Below are positions 63,735 to 64,000 of a DNA stretch of 64,000 bases, piece by piece (the first letter of the stretch is position 1; each line of letters opens with the position of its first letter). The stretch is taken from NCBI GenBank assembly GCA_047621325.1, contig JBLHLT010000007.1, positions 1 to 64,000 on the forward strand, read 5' to 3'. The position numbers were made by a program, and so were the translations under genes. The notes beneath the pieces are model-generated. The model ran no database searches, was not told the DNA's origin, and saw only the letters and a list, made by a program, of their open reading frames with translations. The DNA is from Bermanella sp047621325 (GTDB taxonomy: Bacteria; Pseudomonadota; Gammaproteobacteria; Pseudomonadales; Oceanobacteraceae).

Positions 63735-64000
63735 ATGGGTGCAATGAGTTATCTCAGTATCATTGAAAGCTACCAAGACTATAAATCGGTCGTGCATGAT
63801 TTAGTGGCGTCCATTTTATCTGGTGCAGCCCAAACACCCCTTTTCACCAATGAAAACTCTATTTTAACCACACTCAAAAGAATTGATGTGCACTATCCAT
63901 TCGTCGAATTACTCTACACACTCGATAAACATGGCATGCAAACCAGCGAAAACGCCGCATCCAGTAAAGACGGTATATCTATCATTTCAGGGGCAAAAAA
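63735..64000 (+). CDS. Start of an unidentified gene, cut by the window end
   Basis: An open frame of 88 codons runs off the window edge. GAGGA 8 nt before the ATG at 63735 supports this start; an in-frame ATG at 63720 is the alternative. The visible part (IIESYQDYKSVVHDLVASIL, then YPFVELLYTLDKHGMQ) resembles the beginning of a periplasmic or cytoplasmic sensory (PDC/Cache-like) module, but this is a guess. It is divergent from the hydrolase gene by 124 bp. Confidence 0.6.
   Translation, partial: MGAMSYLSIIESYQDYKSVVHDLVASILSGAAQTPLFTNENSILTTLKRIDVHYPFVELLYTLDKHGMQTSENAASSKDGISIISGAK

Overview
The window looks like the chromosome of a gammaproteobacterium, most likely a marine Pseudomonas/Oceanospirillum-type lineage. 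I infer this from conserved gene order: the ribosomal operons rpsP-rimM-trmD-rplS and rpsF-rpsR-(DUF2232 membrane protein)-rplI; the block ftsH-folP-glmM-tpiA-secG-tRNALeu-tRNAfMet-rimP-nusA-infB-rbfA-truB-rpsO-pnp; the trio purL-mltF-tadA; and dsbC-hom-thrC near recJ. G+C looks low to middling (low-to-mid 40s percent by eye). No phage, insertion sequence, CRISPR array or rRNA gene was seen.

Layout. 1-8.6 kb: recJ divergent from cinA, an AT-rich orphan lipoprotein gene, then thrC, hom and dsbC on the minus strand. 8.9-13.2 kb: two ribosomal-protein operons on the minus strand, whose likely promoters carry GC-rich discriminators. 13.4-18.9 kb: single genes for a serine hydrolase, an exported SurE-like phosphatase, an outer-membrane barrel, a DUF962 protein, cytochrome b561 and a YceI protein. 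18.9-37.9 kb: a large purine uptake and catabolism island. 38.0-40.6 kb: a BASS-family symporter, a pentapeptide-repeat potassium-channel-like protein and an FKBP isomerase. 40.8-56.3 kb: the long conserved translation and envelope block on the minus strand, with yhbY divergent from it. 56.4-64 kb: purL, mltF, tadA, a lipoprotein hydrolase and the start of a gene that runs off the end.

The purine island is the most distinctive region. It encodes an NCS2 purine permease, an 8-oxoguanine-deaminase-like amidohydrolase and guanine deaminase GuaD. It also encodes xanthine dehydrogenase XdhAB with XdhC, the cytochrome-c-tailed urate hydroxylase PuuD, HIU hydrolase, OHCU decarboxylase, allantoicase and ureidoglycolate lyase. 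Alongside are a nucleoside/purine-type ABC importer, a Tsx-like porin and a RutR-like TetR regulator. Together they would take guanine or xanthine to glyoxylate and urea, but no allantoinase is encoded in the window and the ABC importer lacks a nearby binding protein. Its second permease gene carries an in-frame TAA after 77 codons. Sites resembling the E. coli RutR box lie upstream of the NCS2 permease and between xdhA and the ABC operon, so the linked RutR-like protein probably controls the island.

Other items worth attention are a 24-bp-arm inverted repeat beside recJ, a REP-like palindrome after cinA, and a perfect 9+9 palindrome upstream of the BASS symporter. The expected rlmE gene is absent between yhbY and ftsH. 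Several RNA hairpins interrupt the nusA-infB-pnp block. All functional calls are from reading motifs and from memory of the families; no database search was run.
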